Below, piece by piece: positions 17,712 to 26,178 of a stretch of 64,000 bases of DNA. The notes below the pieces were generated by a model that did no database searches, was not told the origin of the DNA, and was given only the letters and a program-made list of their open reading frames with translations. The translations under genes were made by a program, and so were the position numbers. Positions within the stretch are counted from its first letter, which is position 1, and each line of letters begins with the position of its first letter. Source of the stretch: Betaproteobacteria bacterium (GTDB taxonomy: Bacteria; Pseudomonadota; Gammaproteobacteria; Burkholderiales; Burkholderiaceae_C); contig JADIZZ010000023.1 of assembly GCA_016704535.1 (NCBI GenBank), positions 372,001 to 436,000 of the forward strand, given 5' to 3'.

Positions 17712-18590
17712 ATGACCGCCAACGCCCCCGACCGCTACGCCGTGCTCGGCAACCCCGTGGCGCACAGCCGCAGCCCGGCCATCCACGCCGCGTTTGCGCA
17801 GCAGACCGGGCAGGCGCTGGTCTACGAGCGTGTGCTGAGCCCGCTGGACGCCTTTGCCGGCACGGTGCGCGCCTTTGCTGCCGCCGGCGGCCGCGGCTGC
17901 AACGTTACCGTGCCCTTCAAGTTCGAGGCCTTTGCGCTGGCGCCGCGGCGCAGCGAACGCGCCACGCTGGCCGGCGCCGCCAACACGCTGCGTTTCGACC
18001 CCGAAGGTTGGCTGGCCGACAACACCGATGGCGTGGGCCTCGTGCGCGACATCGAACACAACGCTGGCGTGGCGCTGGCCGGCCGGCGCGTGTTGCTGAT
18101 CGGTGCCGGCGGAGCCGCGGCCGGCGTCCTGGGCCCACTGCTGGCTGCGCGGCCGGCGCAGGTGGTGGTGGCCAACCGCACGCCCGCGAAGGCGCAGGCA
18201 CTGGCCGACAGTCACGCCGCCTGGGCCGCCACGCACGGCGCGGTGCTGGGCGCCCGCGGCCTGCAGAACCCGGGCACCGCCTTCGACGTCGTGCTCAACG
18301 CCAGTGCCAGCAGCCTGCAGGGTGAGGCCTCGCCGGTAGCTGTCCACGTGCTGGCTCCGAATGCACTGGCGGTCGACCTGATGTACGGCGCCGCCGCAGA
18401 GCCCTTCCTCTCCTGGGCGCGCGCTGCCGGCGCGGTGGCACGGGATGGTCTGGGCATGCTGGTCGAGCAGGCGGCCGAAGCTTTCTTCGTCTGGCGAGGT
18501 GTGCGCCCACTCACTGCGCCGGTGCTGCAGACGCTGCGCGACCAGGTGATGGCCGAAACCCTGGCCGCAGTGAAACCGGCTGTGCCATGA
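17712..18590 (+). CDS. aroE: shikimate dehydrogenase
   Basis: NADP-dependent reduction of 3-dehydroshikimate to shikimate. The 292-residue product begins YAVLGNPVAHSRSPAIH; catalytic Lys70 (NVTVPFK) and the NTDGVGLV motif are present, and the Rossmann motif is LLIGAGGAAAGV. ATG 17712 is chosen over an upstream GTG at 17685 that would overlap the tonB-like gene. The stop overlaps the mtgA start by 4 bp, so the two are translationally coupled. Confidence 0.95.
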   Translation: MTANAPDRYAVLGNPVAHSRSPAIHAAFAQQTGQALVYERVLSPLDAFAGTVRAFAAAGGRGCNVTVPFKFEAFALAPRRSERATLAGAANTLRFDPEGWLADNTDGVGLVRDIEHNAGVALAGRRVLLIGAGGAAAGVLGPLLAARPAQVVVANRTPAKAQALADSHAAWAATHGAVLGARGLQNPGTAFDVVLNASASSLQGEASPVAVHVLAPNALAVDLMYGAAAEPFLSWARAAGAVARDGLGMLVEQAAEAFFVWRGVRPLTAPVLQTLRDQVMAETLAAVKPAVP

Positions 18591-19339
18591 GAGCCCGCCC
18601 CGCCTGGCTGACACACCTGATGCGCGTTCTGGCCTTGCTGGCGCTGTGCACGCTGGCGCTGCAGATCGTCTTCGCCGCGCGCATCGCTCTGATGAACGTC
18701 ATCGACCCGCAGTCCACCACCTTCCAGCGCAGCGAGGCCTGGCGGCTGCTCGTCGAAGAGCACCGGATCGCCTGGAGCCAGACCTGGGTGAACGCAGACC
18801 GCATTTCTCCCCACCTGAAACGCGCGGTGATCGCGAGCGAGGACGCGGGCTTCAGCGACCACGGGGGCATCGACTGGGACGCCATCGAAAAGGCCTGGGA
18901 ACGCAACCAGCGCGCGGAAGACCGCATCGAGAAGCTCAAGCAGCGCCAGCCGGCGCGACCGGTGGTGGCCAAGGTGGTGGGCGGCAGCACGATCAGCCAG
19001 CAGCTGGCCAAGAACCTCTTCCTCAGCGGCGAACGCACGGTGCTGCGCAAGGCGCAGGAACTGGTGCTGACGCTGATGCTGGAGGCCCTGTTGCCAAAGG
19101 CGCGGCTGCTGGAGATCTACCTCAACAACGTCGAGTGGGGCGAGGGCCTGTTCGGCGCCCAGGCCGCGGCGCGGCACTACTTCCGCGTCGACGCGGCACG
19201 GCTGTCGGTGGCGCAGGCAGCCCGGCTCGCAGTGATGCTGCCGGCGCCCAAGCGCTTCGAGAAGAACCCCGGCTCGCCCTACGTGCTGGGGCGTTCTGCC
19301 ACCATCGCGGCCCGCATGGGTGACGTGGAACTGCCTTGA
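18587..19339 (+). CDS. mtgA: monofunctional biosynthetic peptidoglycan transglycosylase
   Basis: GT51 glycosyltransferase that polymerises lipid II into glycan strands at the inner membrane. The 250-residue product has one N-terminal membrane anchor (about residues 10-32), the catalytic-glutamate motif IASEDAGFSDHGGIDW (about 81-96) and GGSTISQQLAKNLFL (about 130-144). No transpeptidase domain follows, which separates it from PBP1-type enzymes. It overlaps aroE by 4 bp, an arrangement common in betaproteobacteria. Confidence 0.95.
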   Translation: MRARPAWLTHLMRVLALLALCTLALQIVFAARIALMNVIDPQSTTFQRSEAWRLLVEEHRIAWSQTWVNADRISPHLKRAVIASEDAGFSDHGGIDWDAIEKAWERNQRAEDRIEKLKQRQPARPVVAKVVGGSTISQQLAKNLFLSGERTVLRKAQELVLTLMLEALLPKARLLEIYLNNVEWGEGLFGAQAAARHYFRVDAARLSVAQAARLAVMLPAPKRFEKNPGSPYVLGRSATIAARMGDVELP

Positions 19340-19352
19340 GCTCTGGCCGACG

Positions 19353-19991
19353 ATGAACAGCAGCACGGAAGAGATTGCCGCGGCCGCCGCCGCCCTGGTC
19401 GTCGACGAAGGCATGGAATACGCCGCCGCCAAGCGCAAGGCGGCGCGTGACTTCGGCGCGCGCGTCGAACTGCCCAGCAACGAACAGTTGGAAGACGCCG
19501 TGCGCGAGTACATCGCCATTTTCTGCGCCGACACCCAGCCCGCCGAACTGAAGGCGCTGCGCGAGGTCGCGGTGCTGTGGATGGAACGCCTGGCCGAGTT
19601 CCGCCCACACCTGTCGGGCGCGGCGTGGCGCGGCACGGCGACGAGGCTGTCGGCCGTACACCTCGACCTCTACTGCGACGACACCAAGGCCGCCGAGATC
19701 GCGCTCATCAATGCCGGCGTCGACTACGACAGCGGCAGCCTCGACCGCCCCAGCCAACGCCGCGCTGGCAACGAGCCACTGCAGGTACTGAGTCTCTCGT
19801 CGCCCAGCCGCGCCTTGGGCGAAGCCGTCACGGTGCACCTGCTGCTGCACGATACCGACGACCAGCGCGGTGCGCTCAAGCCCGACGCGAAGGGTCGCAG
19901 CTGGCGCGGCGACCTGGCAGCGCTGCGCCGCCGGCTGGTTACCCAGAACGCATCCGAGGGTGGGGCCACCGTCACCGGGGCACCGGCATGA
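19353..19991 (+). CDS. conserved hypothetical protein
   Basis: A 212-residue soluble protein without a recognised domain. It is Ala-rich and mostly helical, with the run EQLEDAVREYIAIFCADTQP and later LSLSSPSRALGEAVTVHLLLHD. I recall similar proteins beside the thioredoxin-like gene in related genomes but cannot name a function. The start is ATG 19353, 13 bp after mtgA; its stop overlaps the TlpA-like gene by 4 bp, so the two are probably co-translated. Confidence 0.7.
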   Translation: MNSSTEEIAAAAAALVVDEGMEYAAAKRKAARDFGARVELPSNEQLEDAVREYIAIFCADTQPAELKALREVAVLWMERLAEFRPHLSGAAWRGTATRLSAVHLDLYCDDTKAAEIALINAGVDYDSGSLDRPSQRRAGNEPLQVLSLSSPSRALGEAVTVHLLLHDTDDQRGALKPDAKGRSWRGDLAALRRRLVTQNASEGGATVTGAPA

Positions 19992-20518
19992 AACGCCGCA
20001 CGCTGCTGATGGCCGGTGCTGGCACGGCGGCGGCGGGCGCTGGTGTGGGCTGGCAACTGTGGCGCGCGCCCGCCGGTGCCGGCGGCCCCCCGCTGGCCGA
20101 GGCCGAGCTGGGCTTCTGGCAATCCAGCTTCACCCAACCCGACGGCCAGACGCTGGCGCTGGCGCCGCTGCTCGGCCAGCCACTGGTGCTGAACTTCTGG
20201 GCCACCTGGTGCCCGCCCTGCGTCAAGGAAATGCCCGAACTCGACCGCTTCGCGAAGACCTTCGCCGCCCGTGGCGGGCGCGTGGTCGGGTTGGCAGTCG
20301 ACAACCCGACGGCCGTGCGCCAGTACCTCGCCAAGGCCCCGGTCGGCTACGCCATCGGCCTGGCGGGCTTCGACGGCACCCAGCTCAGCCGCAACCTGGG
20401 CAACAGCACCGGCGCCCTGCCCTTCACGGCGCTTTTCGACCGCCGCGGCGCTGTGGTGCAGCGCAAACTCGGCGAAACCAGCTTCGACGAGTTGATCGCC
20501 TGGGCCCAGAAACTCTAA
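19988..20518 (+). CDS. TlpA/ResA-like periplasmic thioredoxin-family protein
   Basis: A 176-residue thiol-disulfide oxidoreductase. An N-terminal signal or anchor (MKRRTLLMAGAGTAAAGAGVG; twin Arg) is followed by an AhpC/TSA-TlpA fold with the active site WATWCPPC (Cys75, Cys78) and the cis-proline region STGALPFTALFD. It probably works in the periplasm in disulfide reduction, for example cytochrome c maturation; no cytochrome genes are nearby to confirm this. It overlaps the previous gene by 4 bp. Confidence 0.88.
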   Translation: MKRRTLLMAGAGTAAAGAGVGWQLWRAPAGAGGPPLAEAELGFWQSSFTQPDGQTLALAPLLGQPLVLNFWATWCPPCVKEMPELDRFAKTFAARGGRVVGLAVDNPTAVRQYLAKAPVGYAIGLAGFDGTQLSRNLGNSTGALPFTALFDRRGAVVQRKLGETSFDELIAWAQKL

Positions 20519-20613
20519 ACTGCAGTTTCGGCCTCAATTTGCCGCCAGGCGTATTTAACGGCCGGCAAAAAGCGTAAAGTCCGCGCACCAGCGAACCTTC
20601 GCCGAATCTGATC

Positions 20614-21063
20614 ATGCGCATCCTCGTCATCAACGGTCCAAACCTGAACTTGCTCGGCACACGCGAGCCGACGGTCTATGGTGCGACGACGTTGTCGATG
20701 ATCGAAGCAGATCTAGCCAAAATGGCAGCAGAAGCTGGTGCGCAACTGCAGTGCTTCCAGAGCAACCACGAAGGCGCGCTGATCGACCGCATCCAGGCCG
20801 CACGCGGCGACGGCACCGGCTTCATCATCATCAACCCCGGCGGCCTGACGCACACCAGCGTGGCCCTGCGCGACGCGCTGGCCGGCGTGGCCTTGCCCTT
20901 CATCGAGGTGCATGTCAGCAACGTGCATGCCCGCGAAGACTTCCGCCGCCGTTCCTACCTGTCCGCCATCGCCGTCGGCGTCATCTGCGGGCTGGGCGCG
21001 AACGGCTACCGCCTGGCGCTGCAGCACGCATTGTCGCTGCGCCGGCCCCCGGCCAGCGTCTGA
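20614..21063 (+). CDS. aroQ: type II 3-dehydroquinate dehydratase
   Basis: Dehydrates 3-dehydroquinate to 3-dehydroshikimate in the shikimate pathway; the same window carries aroE. The 149-residue product opens with ILVINGPNLNLLGTREP and the lid-loop Tyr22, then SNHEGALIDRI, GGLTHTSVALRDA and IEVHVSNVHARE with the catalytic His. Type II enzymes are small dodecamers. It precedes accB and accC, the usual Burkholderiales order. Confidence 0.97.
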   Translation: MRILVINGPNLNLLGTREPTVYGATTLSMIEADLAKMAAEAGAQLQCFQSNHEGALIDRIQAARGDGTGFIIINPGGLTHTSVALRDALAGVALPFIEVHVSNVHAREDFRRRSYLSAIAVGVICGLGANGYRLALQHALSLRRPPASV

Positions 21064-21132
21064 GCGCGCCGCCGAACCCACACTGACCGAGCCGGCCACA
21101 GAGCCGGCGCTCGCCACCGAGGACCCCGTGCC

Positions 21133-21600
21133 ATGGATCTGAGAAAACTCAAGACGCTGATCGACCTCGTCTCCGAATCGAACATCTCTGAACTCGAGAT
21201 CACCGAAGCCGAAGGGAAAGTGCGCATCGTCAAGGCCAGCGCCGCGGTGGCGCCGGCGCCGGTGTATGCCCCGGCACCCGCGCCAGCGCAGGCGGCCGGG
21301 GCTGCACTGCCGGCGAACAACGGCACTGCGCCGCCGGCAGCGCCCGAGGTCGCACCCGAGCCGGCCGGCAAGGTGATCAAGTCGCCGATGGTCGGCACCT
21401 TCTACCGGGCCGCCAGCCCGGGCGCCAAGGCCTTTGCGGAAGTCGGAGACACGATCAAGACGGGCCAGCCCGTCTGCATCATCGAGGCCATGAAGATCAT
21501 GAACGAGATCGAGGCCGACTGCGACGGCAAGGTGCTGCAGATCCTGTGCGAGAACGGGCAGGCGGTCGAATTCGGTCAGCCGCTGTTCATCGTCGAATGA
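21133..21600 (+). CDS. accB: biotin carboxyl carrier protein of acetyl-CoA carboxylase
   Basis: Carries biotin between the biotin carboxylase and carboxyltransferase halves of acetyl-CoA carboxylase. The 155-residue protein has an Ala/Pro-rich linker (about 37-78) and a C-terminal biotinyl domain with the modified Lys121 in EAMKIMNEIEAD. The stop codon at 21598-21600 is followed after 4 bp by a copy of the interspersed repeat, which separates it from accC. Confidence 0.97.
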   Translation: MDLRKLKTLIDLVSESNISELEITEAEGKVRIVKASAAVAPAPVYAPAPAPAQAAGAALPANNGTAPPAAPEVAPEPAGKVIKSPMVGTFYRAASPGAKAFAEVGDTIKTGQPVCIIEAMKIMNEIEADCDGKVLQILCENGQAVEFGQPLFIVE

Positions 21601-21604
21601 CATG

Positions 21605-21693
21605 GAGCCCCCAAGCTCGCTAGCGCTCGCTACCCCCCAGGGGGGCCGTCCGCCAGCGGTCCGGCAAAGCCGGTTCCGCGGCGGGAAGCTTGG
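21605..21693 (+). repeat. interspersed stop-codon-abutting repeat, copy C (accB-accC gap)
   Basis: Same element as at 4954 and 5041: GAGCCCCCAAGCTCGCTAGCG start, CCCCCC-A-GGGGGG hairpin, CCGGC-AAA-GCCGG hairpin. Its ends form an inverted repeat, CCAAGCT at 21611 and AGCTTGG at 21687. It begins 4 bp after the accB stop and fills most of the gap before accC. Confidence 0.9.
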
Positions 21694-21749
21694 TCACTCA
21701 CCCGCCGCCCACACCACGTGGGCTCCGGGCGGCGCTTCCGGCAACTGAA

Positions 21750-23099
21750 ATGTTCAAGAAAATACTGATCGCGAACCGGGGCGAGATCGCCTTGCGGATA
21801 CAGCGTGCCTGCAAGGAAATGGGCATCAAGGCGGTGGTCGTCTACTCCGAAGCCGACCGCGAAGCCAAGTATGTCAAGCTGGCCGACGAGGCGGTGTGCA
21901 TCGGCCCGGCGTCGTCGACGCTGAGCTACCTGAACATGCCGGCCATCATCGCCACCGCCGAGGTGACCGATGCCGAAGCCATCCACCCGGGCTACGGCTT
22001 CCTGAGCGAAAACGCCAACTTCGCCGAGCGCGTGGAGAAGAGCGGCTTCGTCTTCATCGGCCCCACGCCCGAGAGCATCCGGCTGATGGGCGACAAGGTC
22101 TCGGCCAAGCAGGCCATGATCAAGAGCGGCGTGCCGTGCGTGCCGGGCAGCGAGGGCGCGCTGCCAGAAGACCCGAAGGAGATCATCCGCATCGCCCGCA
22201 CCGTGGGCTACCCGGTGATCATCAAGGCCGCTGGCGGCGGCGGTGGGCGCGGCATGCGCGTGGTGCATACCGAAGCCGCGCTGATCCACGCCGTGCAGAC
22301 CACGCGCGCCGAGGCCGGTGCAGCCTTCGGCAACTCGCAGGTCTACATGGAGAAGTTCCTCGAGCGGCCGCGCCACGTGGAGATCCAGATCCTGGCCGAC
22401 ACCTTCCGCAACGCGGTGTGGCTGGGCGAACGCGACTGCAGCATGCAGCGCCGCCACCAGAAGATCATCGAGGAAGCGCCGGCACCCGGCATCGCGCGCC
22501 GTGTCATCGAAAAGATCGGCGACCGCTGTTCCGCGGCCTGCAAGAAGATCGGCTACCGCGGCGCCGGCACTTTCGAGTTCCTCTTCCAGGACGGCGAGTT
22601 CTATTTCATCGAGATGAACACACGGGTGCAGGTCGAGCACCCGGTGACCGAGATGGTGACGGGCATCGATATCGTGCAGATGCAGATCCGCATCGCGGCT
22701 GGCGAGAAACTGCCCTTCGCGCAGCGCAACATCCAGATGCGCGGCCATGCCATCGAATGCCGCATCAACGCCGAGGACCCGTACAAGTTCACGCCTTCGC
22801 CTGGGCGCATCAGCCTGTGGCACGCGCCCGGAGGGCCTGGCGTGCGCGTCGATTCGCACGTCTACACGAACTACTTCGTGCCGCCGAACTACGATTCGAT
22901 GATCGGTAAGCTCATCTGCCACGGTGACACGCGCGACCAAGCCCTGGCACGCATGCGCACGGCACTGAGCGAGACCGTGGTCGAAGGCATCCAGACGAAT
23001 ATCCCGTTGCACCGCGAGTTGATGGCCGACGCCAAGTTCATCGAGGGCGGCACCAGCATCCATTACCTGGAAGGCTGGCTGGGCCAGCACAGAAGGTGA
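21750..23099 (+). CDS. accC: biotin carboxylase of acetyl-CoA carboxylase
   Basis: ATP-dependent carboxylation of biotin on AccB, first step of malonyl-CoA formation. Length 449 residues is the family standard. Visible are MFKKILIANRGEIALRI at the start, the ATP-grasp glycine loop AAGGGGGRGMRVV (about 160-172), EKFLERPRHVE and the C-terminal FIEMNTRVQVEHPVTEMVTG. ATG 21750 is set by homology. The stop is followed after 4 bp by another copy of the interspersed repeat. Confidence 0.98.
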   Translation: MFKKILIANRGEIALRIQRACKEMGIKAVVVYSEADREAKYVKLADEAVCIGPASSTLSYLNMPAIIATAEVTDAEAIHPGYGFLSENANFAERVEKSGFVFIGPTPESIRLMGDKVSAKQAMIKSGVPCVPGSEGALPEDPKEIIRIARTVGYPVIIKAAGGGGGRGMRVVHTEAALIHAVQTTRAEAGAAFGNSQVYMEKFLERPRHVEIQILADTFRNAVWLGERDCSMQRRHQKIIEEAPAPGIARRVIEKIGDRCSAACKKIGYRGAGTFEFLFQDGEFYFIEMNTRVQVEHPVTEMVTGIDIVQMQIRIAAGEKLPFAQRNIQMRGHAIECRINAEDPYKFTPSPGRISLWHAPGGPGVRVDSHVYTNYFVPPNYDSMIGKLICHGDTRDQALARMRTALSETVVEGIQTNIPLHRELMADAKFIEGGTSIHYLEGWLGQHRR

Positions 23100-23103
23100 T
23101 CAT

Positions 23104-23176
23104 GGGCCCCCAAGCTCCCTTCGGTCGCTACCCCCCAGGGGGGCTCATGCTGCGGCCCGGCGAAGCCGGTTCCGCG
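23104..23176 (+). repeat. interspersed stop-codon-abutting repeat, copy D (accC-prmA gap, shorter)
   Basis: A 73-bp diverged copy starting GGGCCCCCAAGCTCCCT, 4 bp after the accC stop, keeping the CCCCCC-A-GGGGGG hairpin and the CCGG...CCGGTTCCGCG end but lacking about 10 bp in the middle and the AAGCTT terminus. It ends where an alternative prmA start codon (23178) begins. Confidence 0.85.
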
Positions 23177-23204
23177 CATGGCCTTGATCGCTGGGAACCG
23201 CTCG

Positions 23205-24134
23205 ATGTTTGAGTTGGTGATGCGCGCGCCGGCAGCAACTGTGGAACCCTTGTCCGACCTGCTGATGGAAGACCTTGACGCACTGTCGGTGAGTGTCGAA
23301 GACGCCGACGCCGACACCGACGCCGAGCAGGCGCTGTTTGGCGAGCCCGGCATGCCGGCACCGGCACCGGGCTGGGAACGATCGACGCTGAGGGCGCTGT
23401 TCGACAACGAGGCTGCCGCAGAGCAGGCCGCGACGCTGGCGCTGGCGCAGTTCGGTGCGGCTGGCACCCACGTACAGGCCCTGCACACGGTGGCCGAGCA
23501 GGACTGGGTGCGGCTGACGCAGAGCCAGTTCGCGCCGGTGGAGATCACGCCCGAGTTCTGGGTCGTGCCGAGCTGGCACGAGGCGCCGGCCGAGGCGCGC
23601 CAGGTCATCCGGCTCGACCCCGGCCTGGCCTTCGGTACCGGTACCCACCCCACGACGCACATGTGCCTGCGCTGGCTGGCCCGCTGCCAGTCCGGGCCAG
23701 CCAACGCCGACCTGACACGCGTGCTCGATTACGGCTGCGGCAGCGGCATCCTTGCCATAGGCGCGGCGCTGGTGGGCGCGGCGCACATCGACGCCGTCGA
23801 CATCGACCCCGCAGCCGTGCAGTCCACGCGCGACAACGCCGCGCACAACGGCATCGCCGCCGACCGACTCGTCACCGGCCTCCCCGACCGCGCGCACGGC
23901 GTTTACACCGTGGTGCTGGCCAACATCCTGGCCACGCCCCTGAAACTGCTGGCACCGCTGCTGGCCGGCCACGTGGCGCCGGGCGGCTGGCTCGTCATGG
24001 CCGGCATCCTGGAGCGCCAGGCCGACGAAGTGACCGCGGCCTATGCGCCCTGGTTGGACGTTCGGGTGGCCGACCGCGAAGACGGCTGGGTGCTGATGTG
24101 CGCGCATCGCGCCGCGGCGACCACCACGGCCTGA
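23205..24134 (+). CDS. prmA: ribosomal protein L11 methyltransferase
   Basis: SAM-dependent methyltransferase that trimethylates L11 on lysines and the N-terminus. The ~309-residue product has the PrmA N-terminal domain, then LDPGLAFGTGTHPTTHMCL (about 140-158), the SAM loop VLDYGCGSGILAIGA and VLANIL (the NPPY-like catalytic motif). ATG 23205 (MFELVMRAP) fits the family; an in-frame ATG at 23178 would add 9 residues derived from the end of the repeat. Confidence 0.95.
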   Translation: MFELVMRAPAATVEPLSDLLMEDLDALSVSVEDADADTDAEQALFGEPGMPAPAPGWERSTLRALFDNEAAAEQAATLALAQFGAAGTHVQALHTVAEQDWVRLTQSQFAPVEITPEFWVVPSWHEAPAEARQVIRLDPGLAFGTGTHPTTHMCLRWLARCQSGPANADLTRVLDYGCGSGILAIGAALVGAAHIDAVDIDPAAVQSTRDNAAHNGIAADRLVTGLPDRAHGVYTVVLANILATPLKLLAPLLAGHVAPGGWLVMAGILERQADEVTAAYAPWLDVRVADREDGWVLMCAHRAAATTTA

Positions 24135-24154
24135 ACCGAGACGCTCGCACACCC

Positions 24155-25126
24155 ATGGCAACCGGCATGGCCACCCGCTGCAGCGCCTGCGGCACCGTGT
24201 TCCGCGTCGTGCCCGACCAGTTGCGCGTGTCGGAAGGCTGGGTGCGCTGCGGACGCTGCGCCGAGGTCTTCAACGCCAGCGAGGTCTTGATCGACCTGGA
24301 AACCGGCGCCCCGCTCGCAGGCCGCGACGAGCCGCCGCCGCGCGCGATGGCCCAGTTCACGTCGCGCCGGCCCACGGCACCCACGGCACCCACGCCCCCG
24401 CCGACCCCCCGCAAGGATGCCGAGCTGGCCACCCCGGCCGACTTCGATCGTCAAGACGAACCGCCACCGGCGCCGGGCATGCCGGTGGTCGACGAGACCG
24501 AGTCCCGTTTTGCCGACGACGCCGCCGAAGACTTCGCACCGCGCGCAGCATCCGCCGCCACCGAGGCCGCACCTGCGCACGCCGACATCGGTGCCGACGC
24601 GCGCTCGCAGCCCACACCGATGTTCCTGCGCCAAGCCGAGCGCACCGCGCGCTGGCGCCAGCCGCGCGTGCGGGCGGCGCTGTGGGGCACGGCTGTGCTG
24701 GCTACCGTCGCTCTCGCGACGCAGGTGGTCATGGAGTACCGCGACCTCGCCGCCGCCCGCTTCCCGTCGGCGCGCCCGGCGCTGGAACAGGCCTGCGCCT
24801 GGCTGGGCTGCACAGTCGGCGCCGCACACGTCATCGAGGGCCTGGTGGTCGAGAGCAGCGGCCTGGTGCGCGTGGAGAAGTCCGACGTCTACAAGCTCAG
24901 CGTGGCGCTGCGCAACCGCGCCGCGCTCGAGGTGGCATTGCCGGCACTGGAACTCTCGCTCACCGACAGCCAGGGCCAGCTGGTGGCCCGTCGGGTGTTG
25001 CCGATGTCGGACCTGGGGGTGAACCAGGCCTCGCTGGCCGCCGGGCGCGAGCTGTCGCTGAACGCCACGCTCCAGGCCGCCACGGCGCCCATCGCCGGCT
25101 ACACGATCGAACTGTTTTACCCCTGA
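24155..25126 (+). CDS. zinc-ribbon (MJ0042-type) and DUF3426 membrane protein
   Basis: A 323-residue protein with an N-terminal zinc ribbon (TRCSACGTVFRV...GWVRCGRCAEVFNA, residues 7-41), a Pro/Ala-rich acidic linker (about 60-150), one membrane helix (about 170-188) and a C-terminal DUF3426 domain (about 200-323). This arrangement is conserved next to prmA in betaproteobacteria. The zinc ribbon would be cytoplasmic and DUF3426 periplasmic. Function unknown. ATG 24155 is used; an in-frame ATG at 24167 is also possible. Confidence 0.87.
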   Translation: MATGMATRCSACGTVFRVVPDQLRVSEGWVRCGRCAEVFNASEVLIDLETGAPLAGRDEPPPRAMAQFTSRRPTAPTAPTPPPTPRKDAELATPADFDRQDEPPPAPGMPVVDETESRFADDAAEDFAPRAASAATEAAPAHADIGADARSQPTPMFLRQAERTARWRQPRVRAALWGTAVLATVALATQVVMEYRDLAAARFPSARPALEQACAWLGCTVGAAHVIEGLVVESSGLVRVEKSDVYKLSVALRNRAALEVALPALELSLTDSQGQLVARRVLPMSDLGVNQASLAAGRELSLNATLQAATAPIAGYTIELFYP

Positions 25127-25179
25127 CCTGCTGTTGACGGCGCGCCAAGCGCCGGCTCTCACACACCCCTGGAGCTTCC

Positions 25180-26106
25180 ATGCCCGCCTTGATCTGCGGT
25201 TCTCTCGCCTTCGACACCATCACCACCTTCCCGGGGCGTTTTGCCGACCAGATCCTGCCCGACCAAGTGCACATCCTGAACGTCAGCTTCCTGGTGCCGA
25301 CACTGCGCCGCGAGTTCGGTGGTTGCGCCGGCAACATCGCCTACAACCTGCAGACGCTGGGCGGGCAGCCTGTGATCCTGGGCGCCCTGGGCGTCGACGG
25401 CGGCGAGTACCTGGCGCGCGTGAAGGGCTGGGGTTCCGACGTCTCGCTGATCCTGCGCGACGCCGAACTGCACACCGCGCAGTGCCACATCACCACCGAC
25501 CGCGACAACAACCAGATCGCCGCATTCCATCCCGGCGCGATGACGCATGCGCACCAGCTGGCCGTGCCGCCGCGCGCGCAGCGCGACGACCTGGCCATCG
25601 GCATCATTGCCCCCGACGGGCGCGATGCCATGTGGCAGCACGCGCATCAGATGGCCGAACAGAAGATCCCTTTCATCTTCGACCCGGGCCAGCAGCTGCC
25701 CCAGTTCAACGGCGACGAACACCGGGAGATCCTCGCGCTGGCACGCTGGGTGGCGGTGAACGACTACGAAGCGCGCATGCTCGAAGAACGCACCGACGAA
25801 TCACCGCAGGCCATTTCTCGTCGGCCCAATGTGCAGGGCGTGGTGGTGACGCTGGCCGAACAGGGTTGCGAGCTCTGGCAAGACGGCGAACGCACGCTCG
25901 TGGCAGGCGTGCCCGCCGAATGCGTGGTCGACCCCACGGGCTGCGGCGACGCCTTCCGCGCCGCGCTGCTCTACGGTCTGGAGCGCGGCTGGCCTCTGGC
26001 GCGTTGCGCCGTGCTGGGCAACCGCCTGGGCGCGCTGAAGATCGCGCGCCGCGGGCCGCAGAACCACGTGCTGGATGCTGGCGTGCAAGCCCTGCTGGCA
26101 GGCTGA
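25180..26106 (+). CDS. PfkB-family sugar or nucleoside kinase
   Basis: A 308-residue ribokinase-fold kinase. The N-terminal substrate region FGGCAGNIAYNLQTLGG and the C-terminal ATP/anion-hole motif VVDPTGCGDAFRAALL (catalytic Asp in CGD) are intact. The closest general type is adenosine/ribo-kinase, and substrate cannot be decided from sequence. It is the last gene of the plus-strand run before the convergent fba and is followed by a strong terminator. Confidence 0.87.
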   Translation: MPALICGSLAFDTITTFPGRFADQILPDQVHILNVSFLVPTLRREFGGCAGNIAYNLQTLGGQPVILGALGVDGGEYLARVKGWGSDVSLILRDAELHTAQCHITTDRDNNQIAAFHPGAMTHAHQLAVPPRAQRDDLAIGIIAPDGRDAMWQHAHQMAEQKIPFIFDPGQQLPQFNGDEHREILALARWVAVNDYEARMLEERTDESPQAISRRPNVQGVVVTLAEQGCELWQDGERTLVAGVPAECVVDPTGCGDAFRAALLYGLERGWPLARCAVLGNRLGALKIARRGPQNHVLDAGVQALLAG

Positions 26107-26125
26107 GCCGCACCGCAAGCGCATG

Positions 26126-26154
26126 AAGAAGCCGCCCCGTGGGGCGGCTCTTCT
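26126..26154. terminator. bidirectional intrinsic terminator between the PfkB kinase gene and fba
   Basis: Stem AGCCGCCCC - GT - GGGGCGGCT, extended by AGA/TCT pairing, is flanked by AAGAA on the left and TTCT on the right. It sits 20 bp after the plus-strand kinase gene and 25 bp from the end of the minus-strand fba, so it can serve both convergent genes. Confidence 0.8.
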
Positions 26155-26178
26155 GTCTGTTGCTGCGGCGGGGCGTGC